From contig NBIV01000034.1 of NCBI GenBank assembly GCA_003194525.1, positions 310,001 to 374,000 on the forward strand: 64,000 nt of DNA. Direction: 5' to 3'. Of this stretch, positions 44,506-54,938 are shown piece by piece. Every line of letters begins with the position of its first letter. Positions within the stretch are counted from its first letter, which is position 1. The position numbers were made by a program, and so were the translations under genes. The DNA is from Gracilariopsis chorda (Eukaryota; Rhodophyta; Florideophyceae; Gracilariales; Gracilariaceae). The notes beneath the pieces were generated by a model. The model made no database searches and was not told the origin of the DNA. It worked only from the letters and a program-made list of their open reading frames with translations.

Positions 44506-45050
44506 TGCGGGGGGGATGGCGATGACGGCGGTGGGCGATGACGGCGGTGGGCGATGACGGCGGTGGGGAGATGGAGGTGCGTGAGGGGGGGGGTTTGATC
44601 CGCGTCGACGGGGGGGGTGTGTGGAGAAAAGGAAAAAGATTTTGGAAGAAAAGAAGTTTTTTGCGGAAAACGAAAAGCGCGTCGATCGGTCGGCTGGTTT
44701 GCTGCGTGTGCGCTGCTCTGACGCGCCGTTGGAAACCAACAGCAACAACACGCAGATCAAAACACACCGACGCCTCCGCCGCGGCCAAACCGAATTCCTT
44801 CCCCCCCCCCCCTCCCCCCTCGCTGCCGCCGCCGCTGCCGCCGCTGCCCCTGCCCACGCCGCTCCCGCATCCACAAAGTCGCGTCCCCTGCTCCTCCCAC
44901 CACTCCCCCCCCCCCCCCCCCTCCCCCCTCCCCACCTGTCGCGGCGCGTCGTCCCTTCCGCCGCGCCGCCACCATTCCCCCACCCCCTCCCCTTCATCAC
45001 CACATGCCACTCCTCCGTCTCCTCCCCCACCCGCTCGCCTCCCCCGCCCA
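44506..45050. promoter_or_regulatory. C-rich divergent promoter, Omp85 / hnRNP-Q-AcD gene
   Basis: Extremely pyrimidine-rich on the plus strand (C runs up to about 14). It opens long low-complexity Pro or Gly frames on both strands, which I treat as artefacts. It lies between two divergent starts. Confidence 0.5.
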
Positions 45051-46711
45051 ATGACCCAGACCACAGACCATCCCGTGAGCGACCTTCCGCCACCAAAACG
45101 TCGTAAGCTCGACAACGATCACTCCTCTTCTCCCCCACCGCATCCCCCCCAAAATGGCCAACCCCATCTTCTCTCCCCATCCCATTCGCCCCTGCCCCCA
45201 CGTCGCTCCTCTCCCCAACCCAACATGCACGCTCGCATCCGTTCTCCGCTCCCCCCTCCACACAGGGCCCCCAAACCCATCGATCATCTCGACGACGTCC
45301 GTCCCCCCCGCATCCCCGACACCCGTGACGAAGATAAGCCACCCACAGATTCCCCCCCCCTCCAACAACCCGCCCCCCAGACCGCTCCGACTCCACCCCA
45401 ACCGGACTCGCCCCCGAGGTCGACGCCGTTCTCGCCAACATATTTGCCTCCGGCCTCTTCGAGAGGAAGGACGTAGACGGCAGGGCCCTCGACTTTCTCG
45501 CCAGAGTCTCTCCGCAAATGGCCCTGGCCGCCCTGGACGACATTCAGCGCCGTGACTTCTCCACCGTTCGCAACAAGCCCGCCTTCATTATGAGTATTTT
45601 CAAACGCGTTGTCAATTCCGCCGCTTCAATTCAGTCCACCCCGTCAGGGCCCCCGTACGAGCCCACCTCCGTTCCTCCCGGCGCATTGGCTCACCTTCCG
45701 CCCGCCGTGTCGGATGCCTTGCAGCGAGTCTTCCAATCAGGTGTGTGTCACCCCAGTGTCTTCGACGACCGTGCCATGGACATCCTCGTTGACCTGGCCG
45801 AACCAGATGCCGTTCGTGCCTTGTCCGAGTTTGCAGCCATGGAACCAGGACGAGTACGCAACCCTTCAGCCTTTTGGATGGGACTTGCAAGAAAGTATAA
45901 GGGCCATTCTAGAGCCCCCGGTGGACGTGCCGGTCCCGCTTATGACACCCCTCAACCGTCCAACTACTCCTACGACGGCTATGACACACGTCGTTCTGCT
46001 GCCACTTCTACAATGCTGGAACAGCGTTTAGAGGAGCTTGCCGTCTCGGGTCATTTGCCCAGAAATTCTCTCGACGAGCGAGCTCTTGATGCGCTTCGTC
46101 GCCTCCCCGAGCAGGATGCCCTCGGTGTACTCGCAGAGCTTCCTGAACCTGCTCGTGTGCGAAATATGAGCGCTTACGTCATGGGATTGTGTAAGAAGTT
46201 TGCTGCTGGCGAAGCTCGCTCTCTTTCGCAGAGAGCTAGTTACGGTGCTGGCGGCTACGGCGGCTATGGCGGCTATGGCAGCTATGGAGGATCAGCCTAT
46301 GCCGCCGGATATGGTGGCGGCTACGGTGCACATTCAAATGCACATACTGGCTACCCTACTGCGTACGGCGCCGCCCCTGGTGGATATGGCGGCCAGGCTT
46401 ATAGCACACCTGTGCCTGCAGCTGCTTATGGCAGCCATCCTGTGGATGATGGTACCAGGGCTAGAGAAACACGCGAAGCGCTGGATGGAATGGACCCTTC
46501 TGTGCGAGATCGTTTCTATCAAATGACTGAGCAGAGTATTATTAATGAAACCTCTTTTGATGCCAGGGCTATCAGTGCTTTGCAGAATTTACGACCGGAA
46601 GATGCGTGTGCCGCGCTGGATGAACTAGCGGCAAGTGAACCAGGACGTATCCATAATATCAGCGCGTATTTCATGGGCTTGGCTAAGAAGTTTGGACGGT
46701 CTTCGATGTGA
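45051..46711 (+). CDS. Protein with four hnRNP-Q acidic-domain repeats and a Gly/Tyr-rich tract
   Basis: N-terminus from the ATG at 45051 carries a likely nuclear signal (PPPKRRKLDND) and a long Pro-rich stretch. Then come four copies of a helical repeat like the acidic domain of hnRNP Q (pattern: L..R.LDALR.LPE.DALAALEEL...RVRN.SAY.MGL.KK) at about 45420-45600, 45690-45900, 46015-46200 and 46465-46700. Between the third and fourth is a Gly/Tyr-rich, prion-like tract (YGGYGGYGSYGG). No RRM is seen, so it may bind RNA or partners through the AcD and tract alone. The Pro-rich start and the first repeat are in different frames, with a C9 run (45352-45360) between them, probably an assembly indel. 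The part after about 45400 is certain. Confidence 0.75.
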
Positions 46712-47636
46712 GAGGGTTACTAACAATGGGCGTTGGTGTAAAGCGTAAAGCAATCCACTACGACGCGGAATGCTTGCAGAGTGGCGAGAAGAGTTGTTGT
46801 CGCCTCCAACTTTGTGTTCCTCTTTTTTTTTTTTTTTGTTTGAAAGTGACTTGAACCATCGTGTATGAACATAGAGTTACTGTCATTGATCTCGAAGATG
46901 TTATTCAAACCTTGTTAGGGGTTCTGCACTATGTATATTAACACCTTAATGGAACTGATTGCTGTTATATGGATATGTTCCATGTTTAGCCGTTTGCGTC
47001 GCTCATGTGCTCCGGGTATGCCCCCGCTTGGAAATGCGGGCTGAATCTGCAAGTGAGAATGTTTCTTTCTCTGTGGCAACTCTCTTTTCGGTGGTCGCTG
47101 CTGAATTGTTCTCATCCTGGCTTTCCTGTGTATTAACGATGTCGTGAGCGTTGTTCTCGTAAACACATTGATCCAAGTCAAAGGGAACACTTTTGCTGCG
47201 TGCCTTAACGCTTTTGTGAGGGGCTTTGTACACCCCTTTCACAATGTTTGTTTTGTCCTTTTACCAACTACGACAGGTATTCCTCTGATGGAGCAACAGA
47301 GGATGATGTTGATTTTGTACTACGCATTTGCTGTGTCACAGTTTAAGTGCATGTCGTACTGGAGGGAGGGGTGTGGTGTGGGTGTGCCCTGCTTGTTCTG
47401 AAATCCCTGTCCAAGAACGTACTACAATTACTCCCCTCATTCGCATGGGCTGATACTGAGTGGTTTGAGTACCAGAAACGACATTCTCAAACCCAGCTTC
47501 GTGTGACCTGAGGGTTTGGTACCTTGCAACGCAGGATCGTACCCGATACTTTTCAGTGTATCTGAACTGCCTGTTGAAAATGCCCATGAGATGCGAGAGG
47601 TCCTTGTCGTACCAGCAGGAACTCAACACGGTCATG
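46712..47636. other. Convergent spacer between AcD gene and ADA2
   Basis: Contains a 15-T run near 46825 and otherwise 3'-flank-like AT-rich DNA. No gene recognised. Confidence 0.5.
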
Positions 47637-49203
47637 CTATGCCTTGGAACCATTTGGGGTTGGGTTGAGAGCGGATGTAGACCGTGCAACGATGGAAGAC
47701 GCGCTTGCTCCTGAACGTATCCATCCGCAAGCGACGAAATAGTCATATATCTTGTACACTTTGGTGGCATCCAACTTAACGATGGCCTTTGCATCTTTCT
47801 TCCTCAAGGAACCTGCCCGTGCGTTTTCTCGTATCATAATGTCTTTGATAATCAAGTACTGATGGGGCGTTATTTTGAGTGCACCGCACAGTGAAAGTTC
47901 AGTTCTCGAAAGCAGCTCCGCACCGGCCATTTTCTCCAGATCCATCTCACCGAGAATCGAGTTTCTTCTTTCTCTCGAATCAGAGGCTGACGAGGGAGTG
48001 GTTGGTTGCCCGTTCAGTACAGAAGTTGTTTCGGAAGTACTGGTTTCCCCATTAGCGCGCCTTTGTCTTCTTTGATTAGTGGTGTGATCTGAAAGCGAAG
48101 AAGGTTCCGTTTGGGACATGTTACGGTTCTTACTCTTGGACAAATTCTGAGTCATCCGCTGAGCTTCCTCCACAGTGGTTGCGCCAAGTGCCAATCCCTC
48201 TATCATCATTTCAATCCTCGTCCGCAGTTTGCGTTCTTCCAGAATTCCGTCGACGAGTTTATCGACATCATCCTGGGGCATAAAACGCATGAAAACGCGC
48301 AGTTTATCACGAAGTTCACGCTCGTCCTTCGAACGTTTCTTCTCCAAGCTCGTAAATTCCTTGAAGTTGGTCATGCCACGTTCCAGTACAAATTCCTTGC
48401 GCTTTTCTCTTTCATCCAACTTCTTTGAGTAGATCTCCAAGACCTGCGCTTTTATGTCGCGCTCATTCTTCGAGTCATCGTCAACCAACTCCATGTCTCC
48501 GATGATTTCTTCGGCCTCGTTATCCCACTCGTACAAAAAATCTTGCCGTTTCGGCATCCAGCCAGCCGCATCTTCTTGTTGGTGTTTATGCATAACTCTG
48601 AGAGACTTCGGGTCAACGTCTTCACTGTTTTCTTCGGCAGGCTTTGTCTCTGGCACCAGAATCAATGGGTCTGGCAGGGGCGCAGAAGTCGGGTGCAAAA
48701 ATACTTTTGTGAAATGCATTTCGGTCTCGGCAGCACTTTTGGAACCAATCTGATTTGCAACCTGTTCCCAGTTCCCTACTCCATACATCTCCAGACCTTC
48801 TTGGAGTTTCTCTTCCTCATCGGCGCTCCAGCCTTCATGGTACACGGGAGTTTGAATAACTTGAACGAGTCGGTAATCATGATTCTGTTTATGAGGTTTG
48901 AGAGCAGCGCCAACGCTGAAACAGTCCAGGCAGGAGTCGTAGTCGGGACAAACGGCGCATCGTGCTCGTATCGAAAATGATAAGTCGCGCCCGCAATAGT
49001 CGCAGTGAAAGCGAGACGTATTCTCTGGCTCTTCTTTCTTCTCGGGCTTAGCGCGGGTGCGCTTCGGACGTGTTTTGTTTCCCCCCGCCGTGGTTGATAG
49101 TTATGGTTTTAAGAAACTGTTGAGGGAAGAAAGGCGGAGCGTTGTGGCTAGTCGGCTCGCCTTCGTCATTGCGCTGTGGCGGGCAGAGGAGATGGGCACT
49201 CAT
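47637..49203 (-). CDS. ADA2: Transcriptional adaptor ADA2 (SAGA/ADA complex)
   Basis: Partner of the GCN5 acetyltransferase. ZZ zinc finger: HCDYCGRDLSFSIRARC...CPDYDSCLDCF (DNA about 48930-49010), close to plant ADA2b. A SANT domain follows: WSADEEEKLQEGLEMYGVGNWEQVANQIGSKS. The helical ADA2 middle comes next, and a C-terminal SWIRM domain (LSLCGALKITPHQYLIIKDIM, ending in IYDYFVACGWI). The frame of the ZZ finger is open from 49100 but has no ATG. The nearest upstream ATG (49201-49203) is in another frame, with the C6 run at 49081-49086 between them. An assembly indel or a short 5' exon would explain it. Start uncertain; everything left of 49010 is certain. Confidence 0.92.
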
Positions 49204-49472
49204 CCAAAATTTCGTACAGGACATACCAAAAGTACCCATGGGTGTTCCATTTGTACAGCAGTTCTGTAACAGAACTGCGCAAGGCGCATTCCTTATTGTC
49301 CCTAGTACACTACCAGTATATCGTGGGTAGCCGTTCGGCATCCTGAATCGGCATTGTCGGTATCCCCATACCTCAGGCATGCCTTGGCCATATCAGCCTG
49401 CAATGGGAAAGGGCTGCAGCGCTGGTTATTTGCGCAATCAAGGTAAGGTTGTAGCGGTCAGAAGGGCTTTAC

Positions 49473-51615
49473 TTGAGACAGGGCATAAATTGAGACGAAT
49501 TTTTGGCCAAAAAGGTGGCTGAAGATGAGAAAACCTGTTTCTCTTTTTTGTAATTAGCCAAATTTTGGTTTTGTAAAAATTTGACTTCTAGTACAGATCC
49601 AAATTAAGGCAGAAAACAGAGTATACCCTTCGTAGCTTCAATAAAGTGGCTACAAACTTGGAATGTGAAGTACTCAAGGGTAAAAGCTTCTGCGTCTTCC
49701 ATTTAGAAGAAAAAGTAGTAGATAGGCTGTACAAAAAAGCGTTTTAATTTTTGTTAACGTTTATTGTTTAACTGTTGGCTTTCTTTTCCAATTCGTGCAC
49801 CAAACGCGTTTGGCATTGCATTGCATTAAAGGAAGCAAGAACTTCCGTTATCTTAGCACTGCCGCAACTACTGAGTTAGTTTTGCCATAGTTCGCACAAC
49901 TGCGGTTTAGAATAACAAGATTTGGTGCCACTATGCCAAAACCAAACACGCGTAGCGGCGCCGATTCCCACAAAATTCTGTTGGATGTACGATTGGTTTT
50001 CAAGATGTTCACTACGGCTGTTATCGCCGGGTGCGTTTTGCGTTTCTGCGAGAACTCTCCCCAACTCACTATAAATGGCCCTGTCTGTACAGCGCAATCG
50101 CTCGGATCGTCTTACCTTCTGACTCTTACTTTCTGTTGATATACATTCTCCTTCTAGCTGTCGCTGGACCTTGTCTCGCAGCTTATCCACGAAGGCATTA
50201 CACAATGGCCATAATCCCACGTCAACAAAACTCTTGTTGACTATCTCCCTGTTTATTGCCCAATAAACAGCCATGGCGAGCTTCATTTTGAAACTCATGT
50301 TTGCCTGCGAGAACTCTGATGTCAACAAGAGCTGGTCCCCGATGACTCTGATTTCCTGTTTGAAGTGTTTGTTGATGTGGGATTCACATGGCTGGAGGAA
50401 GTGCGATGTATTTGCTGGAAGTTGAATTACATCCATGTTAAACGTCATTCATTCTTCTACCCATTCAGTTCCTTTTCGGGAACTGTGACCATCTAGAAGA
50501 ACAAGAACGGATTTCGAGTCTGGAACAAATTGGCGCACAAACTCTGCAAAGTGTTTCACCAAATTCTTCATTGTCTTAGCATATATTGAACCTTTTGGTG
50601 TACATCTTATCGTTGTTCCTTTCGAAACCCAGTTATTGTAACCAAGCCACTCATTTTTAGCCGGAAGCAATCGCAGCACTTTCTGTTGCATAGCATTCAT
50701 CCACTTTGGCATGCCCTTTTTCCCGGCGACTATGAGGAATGGTGGTGCTAGTTTTCAGGAACCGAAGCGATGATCACTGCAGTAAGGTGCTTCCCATTTT
50801 CTTTCAGATCGTGACGGCGTCTGGAGGGGTGCTTTATTGACGATGAGAATACTTTAACTGTGTTACCATGCTGCGACCTAACTGCCGTCTCATCTAAATT
50901 CCATATCCTTTCTGGGTCCTCAAATAGTTCTGGTTCTTCTTTGTGCAACTTCGAAAGCGCTACACTCAAGGTTTTGAGATGCTCAACACTTTCCCCTTCA
51001 AATTGTTTGTGGCACATATACTCAGCCGCCCGAAATGTCAGCTCTAGATGTCTTGCTCGGAAAGACCTCAATGCATCTTCGGAAGGAACGCCGCGTTTAT
51101 ATCCAACACGCCCATCAAAAGCAACTGCTCCCATCAGTGTTCTCATGTTGTTAGCATCCAACGCAAATCCGCGGCTCGGTTCAAATAACTTGCGTTCCGC
51201 AATCGCGTCTTCTTCGTTTTTTGTGAGTATGGTTGGTCTTTTGGGAATTGTACTACTGGATTAAGGAGTCTGTTCAGTTTTGCGGTACGTTTGTTCTTCA
51301 AGGCTGCATACAAGCTGTATACAGAGAAACGGGAAAAACTACATGCTGATGCTACCGCACGCGCTTTTTTACCTTGTCTGAGAAGCTCTACTGCTCGTTC
51401 ACCGTTTGCTTTTTCTGTCACTCTACGTTTAGTCCGGGTTATGAGTCGGGCTGTTTGGTGTCTCATGGACAGGGGCATAGTTGTCGTCGAACTTGGAATG
51501 TGTGAGGGGCAGGAGGGTGGTCAAGCTCTGGCGAAGGCCTGCTGAGGTTGAAAGAGAGGCGAATGGAATTTTCGAGGTTCGAGATTCTGTGTTTCAGCGT
51601 CATGCTGTCTCAAAT
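49473..51615 (-). mobile_element. Pogo-like DNA transposon, inactive
   Basis: Tc1/mariner-superfamily element with a transposase of the pogo/jerky (DDE_1) type. Imperfect ends: left CTTGAGACAGGGCAT at 49473, right reading TTTGAGACAGCATG inward from about 51614, each beside a TA. Inside, the transposase runs from the ATG at 51478 to 49876. It has a helix-turn-helix (ASACSFSRFSVYSLYAAL), then NLDETAV (first Asp near 50893), LLDGHSSR (second Asp near 50492) and LPANTSHFLQPCE (third acidic residue, a Glu near 50384 where pogo usually has Asp). It is broken by frame shifts near 51240 and near 50745 and an in-frame stop at 50449-50451. Confidence 0.8.
49876..51478 (-). pseudogene. Pogo/jerky-type transposase pseudogene
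   Basis: Formerly about 520-540 residues. N-terminal DNA-binding part (51478-51250), CENP-B-like middle region around EDAIAERKLFEPSRGF, catalytic core (50940-50370) and a C-terminal tail rich in Lys and Arg. Two frame shifts and one stop, as given under the element. It reads leftward, convergent with nothing, and does not belong to the neighbouring retroelements. Confidence 0.8.
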
Positions 51616-52075
51616 TAAACTATTTCCCAAATTAAGCTAATGTGATCGCTACCTGAAAGATCTCCCTACTTCTTCACCGCCATCTATACAAGAAGTCTCC
51701 ACGAACTGAAATCCGGGAAGAAGACTCTCTTCCAGTTTTGACGAGTCAAACAGACGAGACGTACCGCAGCACATAATCCCCTTCTGCGTACACAGTCAGA
51801 ACTTCGATCATTCCACGCAAGGTTTCTCCTCGTATATCAGTCTCAAAGTCTTCTTTGACGCCGCAATCGATTTTTGCATCCCGAACATCCCACCATCGAA
51901 GTCAGTGCTCCACGCCATGAGTTGTTGAACACCTTCGAGGTTATTCTCTGGTAACCAGAGATTCAGTGCGTGCAACTCGTATAAGCACACGCACCTAACT
52001 TCCCATAAAGCAGTTTCAAGTGTGCAAGGCTTGCATGCATGACACTAAGCATACTTGCCCAAGCGCAAAAGGGGT
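51616..52075. other. Host flank between transposon and element B
   Basis: No supported gene. A 60-codon minus-strand frame (51808-51990) could be a fragment of a lost gene, but nothing identifies it. Confidence 0.4.
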
Positions 52076-52871
52076 TGTAGTGCAATGCCCGGAAGCGGGA
52101 GTGCACAGAAAGACGTTCGGCATCTTTCCTCGTTAGAGGTCAGCCCAGTTGGGTAGAGCCCTCCCAGAAGTGGCGCCACTATGTCGAGTTGTAAGGCCGA
52201 GGCCATCCGTCACGACTTGTACAGGGAGGTTGAGGCAAAAATGTGGTAGCCGCAGTAGCAATGTATGGGGTTGGTCGTCATCTAGAGAGGTGAGGTTTCA
52301 AAGCTAGTGGCACGCGCGAACAAGAGCCATGGGTAGCAGGAAAGCCACCCCGTAAAGTGAAAAATAAGGGGAAGCTGAGTCAAGAGTGTCGTAACAAAGC
52401 CTAACGGCAGTGCTGGTAAGTAAACCTTATACAAGACGAACACCAAGAAAGTTGGAATAACAATCCGAACACTCGGGTCATTTAGATAGGCAAGGCGGTT
52501 AGACTTTTTGTATGGGACAGTGCTTCCCTCCAAAGAGGAGCAGAGAACACGCGAAGGGGGTGAGGTCTAGAGCTAACTCCCCAGGTTTAGGTCCCTTGTT
52601 GGGGAAGGTTCATTGGTGCGACAGCAACCCGCCGGCGCACTAAGTACTAATCATCCCAGAAATGGGTGTAAAAATAATAAATAGAGTTAACAAAATTACT
52701 GTACTTTGGTGGTTAACGCCAAGTACTGTGGCCAACCGCCAATTGACTCTTCCGTGTCCCACGTGTCAAATCCACAATTAGTGGTCGTAGTTCATGCAAT
52801 GACTACATTACTGAAACATTCGGGAAATCAACCAAGTACCGAGAACCCCTCTCTGAGGGCATTGCACTTCA
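52076..52871 (-). repeat. 3' LTR of element B
   Basis: 796 bp, reading TGTAGTGCAAT at 52076 and ATTGCACTTCA ending at 52871, with a polypurine tract (complement at 52872-52884) outside it. Its left 20 bases match the right end of A's LTR. Diverged in the middle, so a different subfamily. Confidence 0.8.
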
Positions 52872-53081
52872 TATCCCCCTCCTTAGTCGGGAAAGCAACC
52901 GCAAACGCGGCGAATCCCAGCGGAAAATGGATGATAAAAGTCCAAATCTCTCCGGGTCACCGGGTCAGCCTCTCCCTCAGAGAAACAACCTCCTCTAAAA
53001 GCACCAAACCAGCCTTCCACAAGTGCACGCTCCTCCTCTTCCTGCTCAACTCAGTCAGATCACGCCCTTTCGAAGGGGAAT

Positions 53082-54752
53082 ATGAACAACAACAACAACC
53101 AGCCTCCAAGACCGACTCCAGTCGGGAACTTCACAATCAGTTTCCGGTGGGTACCCTTGCGACAAGGGAGGCGAATTCCTGCACAGCCGGCCAACATTGG
53201 CGCAGCGTCCCAGCATGGGTTCCAACTTCCACCAGCGGTGGCTCCTTCCAGACTGATCCCGGTGGCGACTTGGCCTTCTTATAACACCCTTGTAGGGTTA
53301 GATCCGATGAATCGGAGTCACGCCTCTCGGCTCCGGCTTGCGCCGTGGTTCCATCCCATCGCTGCCCTCAACGAGGATTTGGTTACAGTCTACGCAGATG
53401 GTTCCGGTACTTTGCCTGGGGATCTACCCAGCCTCGTCACCTCTTCGTGGGACCGGCAGCATTGAATCGCCATCCCGGTGCACCATATCCGAAGAGACTC
53501 GGGAGAATCCGCGATTGCGGCTCATGCGGCGCTGGTGCGGATTGCATATCAACGGCAGAGCCAGGCGCCTTTCGAATTCCCGGTGCTTACTGGCTTTGAA
53601 TTCGACGTCAGCCTATTCTGCACGCGCGGTGAAATCGGTTACGGCGAACGCCTGGCCAGCCTCGAAACCCTCGCGTGGAGGAACCTTCCCGCTGCGCGGC
53701 AAGAAGCCCTGTGTTGGGAACGACCGATACTTTGGGCTGAATTCCGGTACCTTTTCCGGCAGTTCCGGTCCAACTTCTTCCAAAACTTCATCCGTTATGA
53801 ACGGCGCTGGCGATCCCGATTTGGGTACTTTGTCCCGTATCAACACTTGGAGATTGGGCGGATTGCTCCGCCTCACCGACACGGTCGGTATGTCGCACTC
53901 CCCGAGTGGTGGAGGTTCCATGAAGCCTGCCGGGGTTGCTACGTTGAACTCCCGCCGGCACTCACGTACCTTGGTTCCTTTTTGATTCAGGATCCCCGGT
54001 CGGTGCTTTGGTCGGTACTCGTAACCAAGTGGGCTGCCCGCACTGCGGCGTATATCCTCGCTGAGGTTAATGACCAGTATCGACTGTGGTTCATCCAACT
54101 GCGTGTGCGGGCCACTATTCGCAATCTGGACCTCAGCGTCCCCCTTGGATGTATTTCCGATAATGACGAAGTACTCCATTTACTTGGTCTCATCGACAGT
54201 ATTGACTGGCGCGAGGTCCCGCTGGAACAGAGCGATCGGCTTGACGGTGGCGGTGGCAGTACCAGTGGTCCGGGTCTTGGTAGAAACAACGGCCTTGCGG
54301 GGGATTTCATCTACTTCGATCCCTGGGAGTTCCGGGAGATTTCCTCCAAGGAGGCTGGGGAACTCCGCGACGCACTGCGGCACGTCCCGGACGACCACCC
54401 GATTGGGTACGTCGATTCCGACGATTACTACCGCGCGTATGGCGGGGATGACCCGATGGTCGATAAAGAACCCGAAGAGCCGGGGGATATGGGACTAGAC
54501 GTTGCCGACATGGTCGTAGACGAATCCTCCGAGGGAGTGCCTCCGGTTCCCAGTCCTCCGACGGCGAGCGCCAGGCCTTCACTCCCTAGTAGGGGTACAG
54601 TCCATGAAAGCGATATCATTGGCCACTTCCTCCGCGGAGCGGGTTTAAGCGCTGTCGAGGTTTCAGGTGACGTCACCGCGATGGCGGATGCCTTGGCTTA
54701 CCGCCTTGCGGGTGGTCACGCCCCGGACGATGCGGAGGGGTCGAACCTCTAA
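53082..54752 (+). CDS. Antisense accessory gene of element B, unknown function
   Basis: Counterpart of the antisense gene in A, again starting near the 3' LTR (about 210 bp inside) and converging on the chromodomain. The Asn-rich start is followed by RLAPWFHPIAALNEDL, ESAIAAHAALV, SRFGYFVPYQH, EACRGCYVELPPALTY, GDFIYFDPWEFREIS, YVDSDDYYRAYGGDDPM and the C-terminal FLRGAGLSAVEVSGDV. These all appear in the same order in A. Soluble-looking; no domain known to me. About one break. Confidence 0.75.
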
Positions 54753-54938
54753 TCCAGTATCCTGGTCTCTTTCCCTGGCTTAGCCAGTAATTTAGCTTAA
54801 CATCACACAGGAGCGCGAGGCTGCTGAGTAAACTTTCCCGTTTAGAACGGCGTTTTCTCTTTCATTCCCGTCCTTGACGGAGTCCATACAAAAAAAGGTG
54901 TACTCCTTCTTTCCTACCTTCCCCGGCGTCGCGGCGTT

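Noticed and set aside
44137-45543. Long open frames of Pro, Gly or Arg on both strands
   Set aside because: Produced by C/G-rich low-complexity DNA; they overlap the divergent promoter and the ends of two real genes. Only the short ATG-started ends adjoining real domains were used.
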